Below are positions 8,748 to 16,432 of a stretch of 64,000 nt of DNA, piece after piece. The first letter of the stretch is position 1. Every line of letters starts with the position of its first letter. Both the position numbers and the translations under genes were made by a program. The notes beneath the pieces are model-generated. The model was not told the DNA's origin and searched no databases. It saw only the letters and a program-made list of their open reading frames with translations. The DNA comes from Streptomyces sp. XY006 (lineage in GTDB: Bacteria > Actinomycetota > Actinomycetes > Streptomycetales > Streptomycetaceae). The stretch is taken from contig NZ_NOKT01000011.1 of NCBI RefSeq assembly GCF_002237655.1, positions 62,001 to 126,000 of the forward strand, written 5' to 3'.

Positions 8748-9650
8748 ATGCGTCTCCCAGTACTGGCGGGCATCGACGGGTCGGCGGGCGCGGCGGCCGC
8801 GGCGGACTGGGCGGCGCGGGAGGCCCTGCTGCGCGGCGTCGCACTGCGGCTGTGCCACGCGCTGCCGCAGTTTCCCGGAGCCGAGGTTCCCGGAGCCGAG
8901 GTTCCCGGCCCGGCCCAGGAGCGGCTGCGCGCGCTGGGGATCCAGGTGCTGCAGCGGGCGGTCGACGACCTCACCGAACGGCACCCGGGCCTCGCAGTGG
9001 ACGGCCGGGTGGCGGGCGAGGCCCCGGCCGACGCCCTGCTCGACGCGGCCCGCGACGCCGGCCTCCTCGTCGTGGGCGCCCGCGGCGCGGGCGGTTTCGA
9101 GGGGCTGGCGGTCGGCTCCGTCGCCCTGCGGGCGGCGGCGGCCGCCCCGTGCCCGGTCGTGCTCGTCCCGGACCGCCCCGGCACCTTCGCCGAGCGGACG
9201 CCCGCGGTACGCGGCACGGGACAGGTCGTGCTGGGCTTCGACGCCCACCGCCCGGCCGGTGAGGCGGCCGGCTTCGCGTTCCCGGCGGCCGAGGTGCGCG
9301 CCGCGCGGCTGCGCGTGGTGCAGGCCTGGGCCCTTCCCGCCGAGTCCGTCTCGTCCCGCACCCTCGTGGTGACCGAGGAGGACCGCGCCACCTGGGAGGA
9401 CCAGGAGGTCCTCGGTCTGTCCGACGCCCTGCGCCCGTGGCGGGAGAAGTACCCGGGCGTGACGGTCGCCACGGATCTGATGCTGCTCCATCCCGCGGAG
9501 GCGCTGGTGAACGCGTCCCGGGCCGCGGACCTGCTCGTCGTGGGGCGCCGTACCGGGGCGCGGACGGCCGAAGGACGCCTCGGCCCGGTCACCCACGCCG
9601 TGCTGCACCACGCCCGCTGCCCGGTCGCCGTCGTACCCCACTCCGCGTGA
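8748..9650 (+). CDS. tandem universal stress protein (UspA family)
   Basis: The 300-aa protein has two UspA domains (VLAGIDGSAGAA at the N-terminus, QVVLGFDAHRPAG from about residue 160). Typical ligand loops are VVGARGAGGFEGLAVGSVAL and VVGRRTGARTAEGRLGPV. The second domain lacks part of the canonical G-9x-G(S/T) loop, so only the first may bind ATP. A small direct repeat (PGAEVPGAEVPG, residues about 43-54) shows recent local duplication. The ATG at 8748 is the first codon that leaves the Usp fold intact. It converges on the phosphofructokinase gene with only four bases between the stop codons. Confidence 0.9.
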   Translation: MRLPVLAGIDGSAGAAAAADWAAREALLRGVALRLCHALPQFPGAEVPGAEVPGPAQERLRALGIQVLQRAVDDLTERHPGLAVDGRVAGEAPADALLDAARDAGLLVVGARGAGGFEGLAVGSVALRAAAAAPCPVVLVPDRPGTFAERTPAVRGTGQVVLGFDAHRPAGEAAGFAFPAAEVRAARLRVVQAWALPAESVSSRTLVVTEEDRATWEDQEVLGLSDALRPWREKYPGVTVATDLMLLHPAEALVNASRAADLLVVGRRTGARTAEGRLGPVTHAVLHHARCPVAVVPHSA

Positions 9651-9654
9651 GGGT

Positions 9655-10680
9655 TCAGCCGTAGAACACCCCGAACTCGTCGTAGAGCGGCGTCGCCACC
9701 ACCTTGTTCTGGGCCGTGGCCTCCGCGAGGGGCACCCGGACGATGTCCGTGCCGCGCAGGGCCACCATGCAGCCGAAGTCCCCTTGCGCGACCGCGTCGA
9801 TGGCGTGCAGTCCGAAGCGGGTGGCCAGCCACCGGTCGAAGGCGCTCGGGGTGCCGCCGCGCTGGATGTGGCCGAGGACGGTGGTGCGGGCGTCCTTCTC
9901 GGTGCGGGCCGAGATCTCCTGGGCCAGCCATTCGCCGATGCCGGAGAGCCGCACATGGCCGAACTCGTCCAGCGACCGGTCCTTGACCACCAGCTGTCCC
10001 TCCTTCGGGACGGCCCCTTCGGCCACGACGACGATCGGCGCGTAGTTGATCTCGAAGCGGCGCCTCACCTGTTCGCAGACCTCGTCGATGTCGAACGGCC
10101 GCTCCGGGATGAGGATGACGTTGGCGCCCCCGGCGACGCCCGCGTGCAGCGCGATCCAGCCCGAGTGCCGACCCATCACCTCCACGACGAGGGCGCGCAT
10201 GTGTGATTCGGCGGTGGTGTGGAGGCGGTCGATGGCCTCCGTGGCGATCCCGACGGCGGTGTCGAAACCGAAGGTGTAGTCGGTGCCCGAGACGTCGTTG
10301 TCGATGGTCTTCGGCACCCCGACCAGGTTGATCCCCTGCCGGCTGAGCTCCGTGGCCGCGCCGAGCGTGTCCTCCCCGCCGATCACGACGAGCGCGTCCA
10401 CGCCGTTCGAGGCGAGGGTCTCCCGCACCCGCTCCAGCCCGTTCTCGTGCTTGAACGGGTTCGTGCGGGAGGACCCGAGGATGGTCCCGCCCCGGGGGAG
10501 GATGCCCCGCACGCTGGAGATGTCCAGGGGGACGACGTCGTTCTTGAGGAGGCCGAGCCAGCCGTCCCGCACCCCGACGAACTCGAAGGAGTACTCCTGC
10601 ACGCCCTTGCGGACGGCGCTGCGGATCACGGCGTTGAGGCCCGGACAGTCACCGCCGCCGGTCAGCACTCCGACCTTCAT
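9655..10680 (-). CDS. pfkA: 6-phosphofructokinase with PPi-type active-site residues
   Basis: This 341-aa enzyme phosphorylates fructose-6-P at C1. It has the group III PfkA layout: GVLTGGGDCPGLNA, GGEDTLG, PKTIDNDVSGTD with catalytic Asp127/Asp129, MGRHSGWIA, and GHIQRGGTPSAFD. At positions 104 and 124 (numbering coincides with E. coli PfkA) it has Asp and Lys. That pair marks pyrophosphate-dependent enzymes, while ATP enzymes have Gly104. It is therefore predicted to use PPi and be reversible; this is inference. GGGAGAGGA precedes the ATG. Its placement between Usp and CBS genes beside phosphoketolase suggests energy-saving glycolysis in stress. Confidence 0.9.
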   Translation of the reverse strand: MKVGVLTGGGDCPGLNAVIRSAVRKGVQEYSFEFVGVRDGWLGLLKNDVVPLDISSVRGILPRGGTILGSSRTNPFKHENGLERVRETLASNGVDALVVIGGEDTLGAATELSRQGINLVGVPKTIDNDVSGTDYTFGFDTAVGIATEAIDRLHTTAESHMRALVVEVMGRHSGWIALHAGVAGGANVILIPERPFDIDEVCEQVRRRFEINYAPIVVVAEGAVPKEGQLVVKDRSLDEFGHVRLSGIGEWLAQEISARTEKDARTTVLGHIQRGGTPSAFDRWLATRFGLHAIDAVAQGDFGCMVALRGTDIVRVPLAEATAQNKVVATPLYDEFGVFYG

Positions 10681-11060
10681 GGGTCCTCTCCCATCCGCTG
10701 CGCACCCGTCCGGTCGCGGCCCCCGTCACGAGCGGGGACCGCTGCGGGGCCCATGAACCGCCGGGCCTTCCTCCAGCGTCCCTCGCTTCCGCCGGCGGTG
10801 GCCACTCGACGGACGCCGACCGGCGGGCACGACGCCCGGACAGCCTCGCGCGCCGGCGTCTCCAGGTGCTTGCCGCTGCGGGGCCGGGGCAGGGGGCGCA
10901 GGTCCCGGACCGGGGCCGGACGGCCCCATGCCGATGCCCGGGTGGCCCTTGGTGTTCCCGTGGGGCGCGGCACAGGCTGACATCAGGGGATCGCGTCGGT
11001 ACGCGGAAGGCGAGCATGACGAACGGCCCGGCACCCGGCGCGCTCGACCAGGAGGACCCC
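10681..11060. promoter_or_regulatory. divergent intergenic region between pfkA and the CBS gene, with a DevR-like dyad
   Basis: This 380-bp region has no convincing coding sequence. At 10912-10927 it contains a perfect inverted repeat GGGGCC-GGAC-GGCCCC. Its inner 14 bases (GGGCC-N4-GGCCC) have the DevR/DosR half-site spacing but a C in place of the usual A. It lies about 135 bp upstream of the CBS protein start. An upstream in-frame ATG at 11016 for the CBS gene lacks a ribosome site. Confidence 0.35.
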
Positions 11061-11726
11061 ATGCACATCAGCCCGCACATCGTCAGCGACGTCATGACCC
11101 ACACCGTCGTGGCGGTGGGCCGTGACGCCTCGTTCCGGGACATCGTCAAGCTCCTGCAGCAGTGGAAGGTCAGCGCCCTTCCCGTGCTGGAGGGCGAGGG
11201 CCGTGTGATCGGTGTCGTGTCCGAGGCGGATCTGCTGCTCAAGGAGGAGTTCCGGGACAGCGACCCCGACCGGTTCACCCAGCTGCGCCGCCTGTCCGAC
11301 CTCGCCAAGGCCGGCGGTATGACCGCGGCCGATCTGATGAGCGCCCCGGCCGTCACCATCCGTCCCGACGCCACGCTCGCGCACGCGGCCCGCGTCATGA
11401 CCCAACGCCACGTCAAGCGGCTGCCCGTCGTCAGCGACGAGGGGCTCCTGGAAGGCGTGGTCAGCCGGGCCGATCTGCTCAAGATCTTCCTGCGGGACGA
11501 CGAGGAGATCGCCGAGGAGGTCCGCAAGGAGATCCTGGCGCCTCTCTTCCCGGCCGCGCCGGAACCGGTCCGGGCCGAGGTCAGCGACGGCGTCGTCACC
11601 CTCACCGGGCGGGTCGGCGACACCTCACTGGTGCCCATCGTCGCCCGCCTGGTGCGCTCCGTCGAGGGCGTCGTCGACGTCGACATGGCCCTGTCCGGAG
11701 GGACCCGCGCGCGGAATTCCGGGTGA
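11061..11726 (+). CDS. CBS-domain pair protein with C-terminal BON domain
   Basis: The 221-aa protein has two CBS motifs (about 10-65 and 95-145: VSDVMTHTVVAV..., AADLMSAPAVTIRPDAT...) followed by a BON domain (about 150-210; VRAEVSDGVVTLTGRVGD...VEGVVDVDM). CBS pairs sense adenine nucleotides; BON domains bind phospholipid or partner proteins. The ATG at 11061 is preceded by AGGAGG at good spacing, which favours it over ATG 11016 (15 residues longer). CBS-BON proteins are regularly found in actinobacterial hypoxia/dormancy islands, in line with the neighbours here. No transporter or IMP dehydrogenase is attached. Confidence 0.85.
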   Translation: MHISPHIVSDVMTHTVVAVGRDASFRDIVKLLQQWKVSALPVLEGEGRVIGVVSEADLLLKEEFRDSDPDRFTQLRRLSDLAKAGGMTAADLMSAPAVTIRPDATLAHAARVMTQRHVKRLPVVSDEGLLEGVVSRADLLKIFLRDDEEIAEEVRKEILAPLFPAAPEPVRAEVSDGVVTLTGRVGDTSLVPIVARLVRSVEGVVDVDMALSGGTRARNSG

Positions 11727-11782
11727 GGCACCTCGGCGAAGACCGCGCCCCGACACGAGCCCGGGCCCGGCGGACCCGATGG

Positions 11783-13330
11783 TCACAGTCGGGCCCCGGT
11801 GCGGTCCCGCAGGGGCCGGAAGGGCTCACTCCGTGCTGCAGTCGGTGCATGGCCACACCGACCGCGGACAGCCAGGACTCCCCCACCGATGCCACGATCC
11901 GCGAACGCCCGTCCCGCCTGGTCGACATCGTGGTCGCCGTCCTGCTCCTGGTCGCGGACGCGGTCATCGTCGTCGTCGCGACACTGCTGTTCCTCATGGT
12001 GGGCCTGGGCACCGCGCAGTCGCCGCAGTCCGCGGCCCGCGCGCACTCCCGCGATGTCCCCGTCCTGATCTGGCTCGTCGTCTGGGGCCTGCCGGCCGTG
12101 GCGGCGGCCGGCGCCGTCGTGCACGCCCGCCTCAGGATGCCGGTCACCGCCGTCGTGCAGAGCCTGTTCACGCTCGCGTGCACCTTCCTGGCCGTGATCT
12201 GGACGCGCATGCTGCTGTCGTGACGTCACCTCACCGGTCGGCACGGGCGGGCGAGTGCGCCCGGCTCGGGCCCCCCGGACATGACCGCGCTCGTCGCCCC
12301 TCCCCCAGGCGCCCGGCGGCGCCGGGAGCCCGCAGAGCTTGCGGTCGGGAGCCGCACCGACCGCACCGACCGCACCGACCCAGGAGTGGTACGCCTCCAG
12401 GTCGACGTTGCTCCCGCACACGATCGTGACCACGTGCCGGCCGGCGAAGCGGTCACGGTCTTCGAGGATCGCCGCGATGCCCAGTGCGGCCGACGGTTCG
12501 ACGACGAGACCGGCGTGGTCGAGAAGCATGCGCATGCCGGCGATGATCGACGCCTCCTCGACCAGGACGGCGTCGTCGGCGACCACCAGCAGGTCGTCCA
12601 GGACGGCCGGGATGGGACACCGGCCGGCGACGCCGTCGGCGATGGTGACGGCCGAGTCGGTGGTGACGACGCGTCGCCCGCGCCACGATCGGGTCATCGC
12701 CGGTGCGCCCGAGGGCTGGACGCAGATCACCTCGACATGGGGCGCCAGCTCCTTGAGCACATGCCCGACGCCGGTGGCCAGCGCGCCGCCGCCGAGCGCG
12801 ATCAGGACGGCGTCGAACGACGGGGCGGATTCGGCCAGTTCCAGGCCGATGGTCGCCGCGCCCTCGCAGGTCTCGATGTCGAGGCTGTCTTCCAGCAGCC
12901 GGATGCCGTCTGCGCGGGCGAGGGCCGCCGCCCGCTCACGGGCCGACTCGTGGTCGCCGTCCACCAGTTCCAGCGTGGCGCCCAGTGCGCGGATGCGGTC
13001 GAGCTTGACCGCGGTCGCGAAGCGGGACGCCACGACGGTGACGTCGACTCCCCTGCCGCGGGCGGACCAGGCGAGCGCCTGACCCAGGTTGCCCGCGCTG
13101 GCGCACACCACGGCCCGTCGGCCGTCCTCGGCGAGCAGACGCGTGACGAGTTCGGTGCCGCGGCCCTTGAAGCTGCGGACGGGGTTGGCGGTTTCGAGTT
13201 TGATGCTCACCGCGCACCCGAGGCGGGGCTCCAGCGCATCGCAGCGGTACAGCGGAGTGCCGAGGAAGACGGGGTCGATCATCCGGGCGGCCGCCCGGAT
13301 CCGGGCCGTGTCGAGGCGTGTGCGCCGCAT
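11783..13330 (-). CDS. PLP-dependent threonine dehydratase-like enzyme with aberrant C-terminal read-through
   Basis: The first ~325 residues form a fold-type II PLP enzyme: ETANPVRSFKGRGT carries the PLP lysine, SAGNLGQALAW binds the phosphate side, and ALGGGALATGVG is the glycine loop. Threonine/serine dehydratase or a related racemase or lyase is likely. Family members normally end soon after GSNVDLEAYHSW. Here the frame continues through three GCACCGACC repeats (12354-12380) and about 190 further Arg/Asp/Gly-rich residues antisense to the whole gene at 11849-12223. A lost stop or frameshift near 12350 is the simplest reading; the true functional end is probably there. Start ATG 13330 follows a strong terminator. 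Confidence 0.7.
   Translation of the reverse strand: MRRTRLDTARIRAAARMIDPVFLGTPLYRCDALEPRLGCAVSIKLETANPVRSFKGRGTELVTRLLAEDGRRAVVCASAGNLGQALAWSARGRGVDVTVVASRFATAVKLDRIRALGATLELVDGDHESARERAAALARADGIRLLEDSLDIETCEGAATIGLELAESAPSFDAVLIALGGGALATGVGHVLKELAPHVEVICVQPSGAPAMTRSWRGRRVVTTDSAVTIADGVAGRCPIPAVLDDLLVVADDAVLVEEASIIAGMRMLLDHAGLVVEPSAALGIAAILEDRDRFAGRHVVTIVCGSNVDLEAYHSWVGAVGAVGAAPDRKLCGLPAPPGAWGRGDERGHVRGARAGRTRPPVPTGEVTSRQQHARPDHGQEGAREREQALHDGGDRHPEAGVHDGAGRRHGRQAPDDEPDQDGDIAGVRAGRGLRRLRGAQAHHEEQQCRDDDDDRVRDQEQDGDHDVDQAGRAFADRGIGGGVLAVRGRCGHAPTAARSEPFRPLRDRTGARL
11849..12223 (+). CDS. small multi-pass membrane protein, unknown function
   Basis: The 124-aa product begins MATPTADSQDS and has a polar N-terminus of ~23 residues followed by three hydrophobic stretches (about 25-52, 70-92 and 98-121). 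No catalytic or ligand motif is seen. Similar short integral membrane proteins are common in Streptomyces and mostly unnamed; DUF6234 is one possibility, not verified. The ATG follows CGGTGC without a good ribosome site, so the start is uncertain. It runs opposite to, and is fully overlapped by, the read-through tail of the dehydratase gene. Confidence 0.55.
   Translation: MATPTADSQDSPTDATIRERPSRLVDIVVAVLLLVADAVIVVVATLLFLMVGLGTAQSPQSAARAHSRDVPVLIWLVVWGLPAVAAAGAVVHARLRMPVTAVVQSLFTLACTFLAVIWTRMLLS
12354..12380. repeat. three perfect 9-bp tandem repeats (GCACCGACC) in a gene 3' end
   Basis: Three exact copies of GCACCGACC follow each other. Read on the minus strand they encode Val-Gly-Ala three times right after the normal C-terminal motif of the PLP enzyme. 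The unit is a multiple of three, so copy-number change does not shift frame. It marks the spot where the protein leaves its family pattern. Confidence 0.8.
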
Positions 13331-13369
13331 GGCGGAGAGCCTAGCGCCGCCCTTACACCCGACGGACAT

Positions 13370-13416
13370 ACGTGGGCGGCTCCCGCTCCTGCGTACAGGA
13401 GGGGAGCCGCCCACGT
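13370..13416 (-). terminator. strong intrinsic terminator downstream of the GlsB-type gene
   Basis: A 15-bp perfect inverted repeat (ACGTGGGCGGCTCCC and its complement at 13402-13416) encloses, after one bulged G, a further 6-bp stem (CTCCTG/CAGGAG) with a CGTA loop. It lies 30 bp past the stop of the GlsB-type gene (13446) and 40 bp before the dehydratase start. The structure would separate the two genes; on the plus strand it is followed by GTTT. Its sequence symmetry makes it work in either direction. Confidence 0.85.
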
Positions 13417-13445
13417 GTTTCCGTCAGGTCTGTGCCTGCGCTGGG

Positions 13446-13724
13446 TCAGGCGTGACGGTGCGTACGCCGGTTGCCGGTGACGAGACGGTAGAGGGCCAGC
13501 AGGATCATGGAGCCGACGATCGCGGCGATCCAGGTGGAGATCTCGAAGAACCCGTCGATGGAGTCCACGCCGAAGATGACCTTGCCCAGCCAGCCGCCGA
13601 GCAGACCGCCGGCGATGCCGATGAGCATGGTGATGATGATGCCGCCGGGGTCCTTGCCCGGCATCAGAGCCTTGGCGATGACGCCCGCGAGCAGCCCGAT
13701 GATGATCCAAGCAATGATGCCCAT
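13446..13724 (-). CDS. GlsB/YeaQ/YmgE family (transglycosylase-associated) stress membrane protein
   Basis: This 92-aa protein has three transmembrane helices (MGIIAWIIIGLLAGVIAKAL, IIITMLIGIAGGLLGGWLGK, IAAIVGSMILLALYRLV) and the Gly-rich pattern of the transglycosylase-associated family, including GKDPGGIIIT between the first two helices. E. coli YmgE/YeaQ are induced by osmotic and biofilm stress; the molecular role is not known. The gene is followed by a strong hairpin terminator and diverges from a VWA-domain gene across ~165 bp. Confidence 0.85.
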   Translation of the reverse strand: MGIIAWIIIGLLAGVIAKALMPGKDPGGIIITMLIGIAGGLLGGWLGKVIFGVDSIDGFFEISTWIAAIVGSMILLALYRLVTGNRRTHRHA

Positions 13725-13889
13725 GATGCCTCTCCACTTCGCCGTATAAAGACTGTGTTAGGTCATCGGGTGCACAGTTTCGGCCCGAACAAACGTGTCC
13801 TTCGCAGAAAGCTCCGTCCGCACCGGCGACAAGATCGATTGTCAGTGGTGGGTGAGAAGGTAGGACCATCGCCGGAACGAGGGGGAGTC

Positions 13890-14933
13890 GTGACGACCGC
13901 AGCCCAGAACTACATCAACCACGTTGCTCTTGTGCTGGACGCCAGCTCGTCCATGTCGCACCTGAGCGGCAAGGTGGTCGAGGTCGCCGATCAGCAGATC
14001 GCCTATCTCGCCCGCCGTTCGAGGGAGCTCGACCAGGAAACGCGCGTCACGGTGTACGTCTTCGCCGACAAGGTGGAGTGCGTCATCTACGACAAGGACG
14101 TGCTGCGCATGCCGTCCCTGAAGCAGCTGTACCGGCCCGGGGGGATGACGGCCCTGCTGGCGGCCGCGCTGAAGTCACAGAGCGAACTGGCCCAGACGGC
14201 CCAGCTGTACGGTGACCACAGCTTCCTGACGTTCGTGCTGACCGACGGCCAGGAGAACGCGAGCCATCGCTGCGCGGACGCCCCGGCCCGGGATCCGCGT
14301 GAACTGGTGCAGGCCGTGGCCCGGATGATGGAGACGCAGCAGGACAACTGGACGCTGGCCGTCCTGGTCCCGGACCAGATGGGCAAGCGGGAGGCCATGC
14401 AGTGCGGCTTCCCCAAGGACAACATCGCGATATGGGACGCCACCAGCACCCAGGGCCTCGAAGAAGCCGGCCAGGTCATCCGGCAGGCCACCGAGAACTT
14501 CATGGTGGGCCGCACGCAGGGCATCAGGGGATCCCGGGCGGTGTTCTCCACGGGCGCGGACGCCGTGAACCAGGACACCATCAAGGCGGCCGGGCTCACG
14601 CCGATCGATCCGTCGAAGTACCAGCTGATCCCGGTGGCCCGCGACGCGGCGATCCGGGAGTGGGTCACCGAGTGCGGGCACACGTACCGTACGGGCGCGG
14701 CGTTCTACCAGCTGAGCAAGTCCGAGAAGATCCAGGCGCAGAAGCAGATAGCGGTGCTGGAGAAGAAGACGGACCGCGTGTACACGGGCCCCTCGGCCCG
14801 GACGCTGCTGGGCCTGCCCAGCACGGAAGTGCGCGTCAAGCCGGACCACAACGACGACTTCACCATCTTCGTGCAGAGCACCAGCGTCAACCGCAAGCTC
14901 GTCTCCAACACGCGCCTGCTGCTGATGCTCTGA
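13890..14933 (+). CDS. VWA-domain protein
   Basis: The 347-aa cytosolic protein starts with a von Willebrand A domain (about 10-215). The MIDAS motif D-x-S-x-S is intact (LDASSSMSHL), with a Thr in GGMTAL and Asp in VLTDGQENAS completing the metal site. The remaining ~130 residues (SKYQLIPVARDAAIREWV..., GAAFYQLSKSEKIQAQK...) form a second domain I do not recognise. No signal peptide or membrane anchor is present, so it acts inside the cell, probably as a metal-dependent protein-binding module. GTG at 13890 is preceded by AGGGGGAG. The product beyond VWA remains uncharacterised. Confidence 0.8.
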   Translation: MTTAAQNYINHVALVLDASSSMSHLSGKVVEVADQQIAYLARRSRELDQETRVTVYVFADKVECVIYDKDVLRMPSLKQLYRPGGMTALLAAALKSQSELAQTAQLYGDHSFLTFVLTDGQENASHRCADAPARDPRELVQAVARMMETQQDNWTLAVLVPDQMGKREAMQCGFPKDNIAIWDATSTQGLEEAGQVIRQATENFMVGRTQGIRGSRAVFSTGADAVNQDTIKAAGLTPIDPSKYQLIPVARDAAIREWVTECGHTYRTGAAFYQLSKSEKIQAQKQIAVLEKKTDRVYTGPSARTLLGLPSTEVRVKPDHNDDFTIFVQSTSVNRKLVSNTRLLLML

Positions 14934-14998
14934 CGGCTGGTCAGGCAATCGTCTGATGGTTGGTCAGAGTCCGTGCCCCTCAGGTGAGCCGGTGCCAC

Positions 14999-16078
14999 TC
15001 AGGTGAGAGGGTCCGCGGCGGCCTCGTCCGCCGCCGCGAGACCGAGTTCGCACGCGCCGAGAGGAGCGAAGAAGCGGGCGACGTCGGCGTCCGACACCCC
15101 GGCGAGCTCGTTCGGCGACCAGCGCGGCCTGCGGTCCTTGTCGACGACCTGGGCGCGGATCCCCTCGACCAGGTCGGGCGTGCCGAGGGCGGCGCAGGAC
15201 ACGCGGTACTCCTGGTCCAGGACGTGTTCCAGCGGGCCGAGTGCCCGGGCCCGGCGCAGGGACGCGAGGGTGACCTTGAGGGCGGTCGGGGACTTGGCGA
15301 GCAGGGTCTCCGCGGCCTCCTTGGCCGCGGGGTCGCCGTGCGCGAGCAGCCGGCGCACGATCTCTTCCACGGTGTCGGCGGCGTAGCAGGAGTCGATCCA
15401 CGCGCGCTGGTCCTCCAGCACTCCCCGCGGCGCGGGCCGCACGACGCGGGCCAGCGCCTCGCTCACGGGCAGCTCGGCCAGGGAGTCGAGGAGCGGGCGC
15501 AGCGAGGCCGACGGCACACAGTGGTCGGCGAGCCCGCACAGCAGCGCGTCGGCGGCGCCGGCCCGGGCCCCGGTCAGGGCAAGGTGGGTGCCCAGCTCGC
15601 CGGGGGCCCGGGCGAGCAGATACGTGCCGCCGACGTCCGGCACGAACCCGATACCGGTCTCGGGCATGGCGACCTGGGACCGCTCGGTGACGACGCGGAC
15701 GCCGCCGTGGGCGGAGACGCCGACCCCGCCGCCCATCACGATGCCGTCCATGACGGCGAGGTAGGGCTTGGGGTAGCGGGCGATCCGGGCGTTGAGGCGG
15801 TACTCGTCGCGCCAGAACGCCCGGGTGGCGGACCCGTCACCGTGGCGGGCGTCGTCGTGGATGGCCCGGATGTCACCGCCGGCACACAGGCCCCGCTCTC
15901 CCGCGCCGGTGAGGACGACGGTCTCCACGGCCGGGTCGGCCTCCCACGCGGTGAGCGCCTCGTCGATGCGGCGGACCATCGTGTGGGTGAGGGCGTTGAG
16001 GGCGCGAGGCCGGTTGAGCGTGATGTGGGCGGCGCGTCCGGTGGTGTGGAAGAGGACGGGCTCCTCGGCTCCGGTCAT
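14999..16078 (-). CDS. enoyl-CoA hydratase/isomerase family, 3-hydroxyisobutyryl-CoA hydrolase-like
   Basis: The 359-aa length and the C-terminal extension beyond the crotonase core match 3-hydroxyisobutyryl-CoA hydrolase (HIBCH), which acts in valine breakdown. The oxyanion-hole segments are AGERGLCAGGDIRAI and DGIVMGGGVGVSAHG, followed by PETGIGFVPDVGGTYLLAR with the HIBCH-type catalytic Glu and Asp. The C-terminus has SPTALKVTL and DKDRRPRWSP, both typical. ATG at 16078 has GGAGGGG upstream and overlaps the stop of a 14-codon mini-ORF. No other valine-degradation gene is adjacent. Confidence 0.87.
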   Translation of the reverse strand: MTGAEEPVLFHTTGRAAHITLNRPRALNALTHTMVRRIDEALTAWEADPAVETVVLTGAGERGLCAGGDIRAIHDDARHGDGSATRAFWRDEYRLNARIARYPKPYLAVMDGIVMGGGVGVSAHGGVRVVTERSQVAMPETGIGFVPDVGGTYLLARAPGELGTHLALTGARAGAADALLCGLADHCVPSASLRPLLDSLAELPVSEALARVVRPAPRGVLEDQRAWIDSCYAADTVEEIVRRLLAHGDPAAKEAAETLLAKSPTALKVTLASLRRARALGPLEHVLDQEYRVSCAALGTPDLVEGIRAQVVDKDRRPRWSPNELAGVSDADVARFFAPLGACELGLAAADEAAADPLT

Positions 16079-16119
16079 CGGGACCCCTCCGCCGGGTCGT
16101 GGGCCGGGACGACGCGCAT
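16075..16119 (-). CDS. candidate 14-aa upstream mini-ORF coupled to the HIBCH-like gene
   Basis: An ATG at 16119 with GAGGAG seven bases upstream opens a frame for MRVVPAHDPAEGSR. Its TGA overlaps the ATG of the downstream hydrolase as ATGA. This arrangement would couple translation of the hydrolase to the short ORF. The peptide has no regulatory residue run such as repeated Cys, Trp or Arg. It may be a translation initiator rather than a sensing leader peptide. Confidence 0.35.
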   Translation of the reverse strand: MRVVPAHDPAEGSR

Positions 16120-16432
16120 GGTGCGGCTCCTCTTCGCGTGCTGACGGACGGGGGGAAGGGCGGGGGTGGAGGACGTCCCTCGCACCCCGTGGCCGACGAC
16201 GCATCGGCTCCCCGCCACCGTACCCACGGTGCCTGATGCCGGGTCCGGACGGGTCGGCGGGGTGGACGAGGGCGGCGCGGCCGCCGCTCCGGCTGGGGCT
16301 GACCCCACCCCCGAACCGGTGGCACGCCCCACAGACCGGCCGCTCCCCGTCCCGTTAGCGTCCTGGTCAGGGGCGCCGGCCCTCTCGGCGTGCGTACCCG
16401 ACGGCGCCGTCTTCCCGACCGAGGGTCCCGCA
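16079..16432. promoter_or_regulatory. divergent promoter region (354 bp)
   Basis: Apart from the mini-ORF at its left end, this region holds no gene. A TAGCGT hexamer at 16356-16361, within CCCGTTAGCGTCC, is a good Streptomyces -10 element for the membrane protein starting at 16433, which would leave a 5' leader of about 65 bases. I see no clear dyad operator. The left half is GC-rich and unstructured. Confidence 0.35.
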
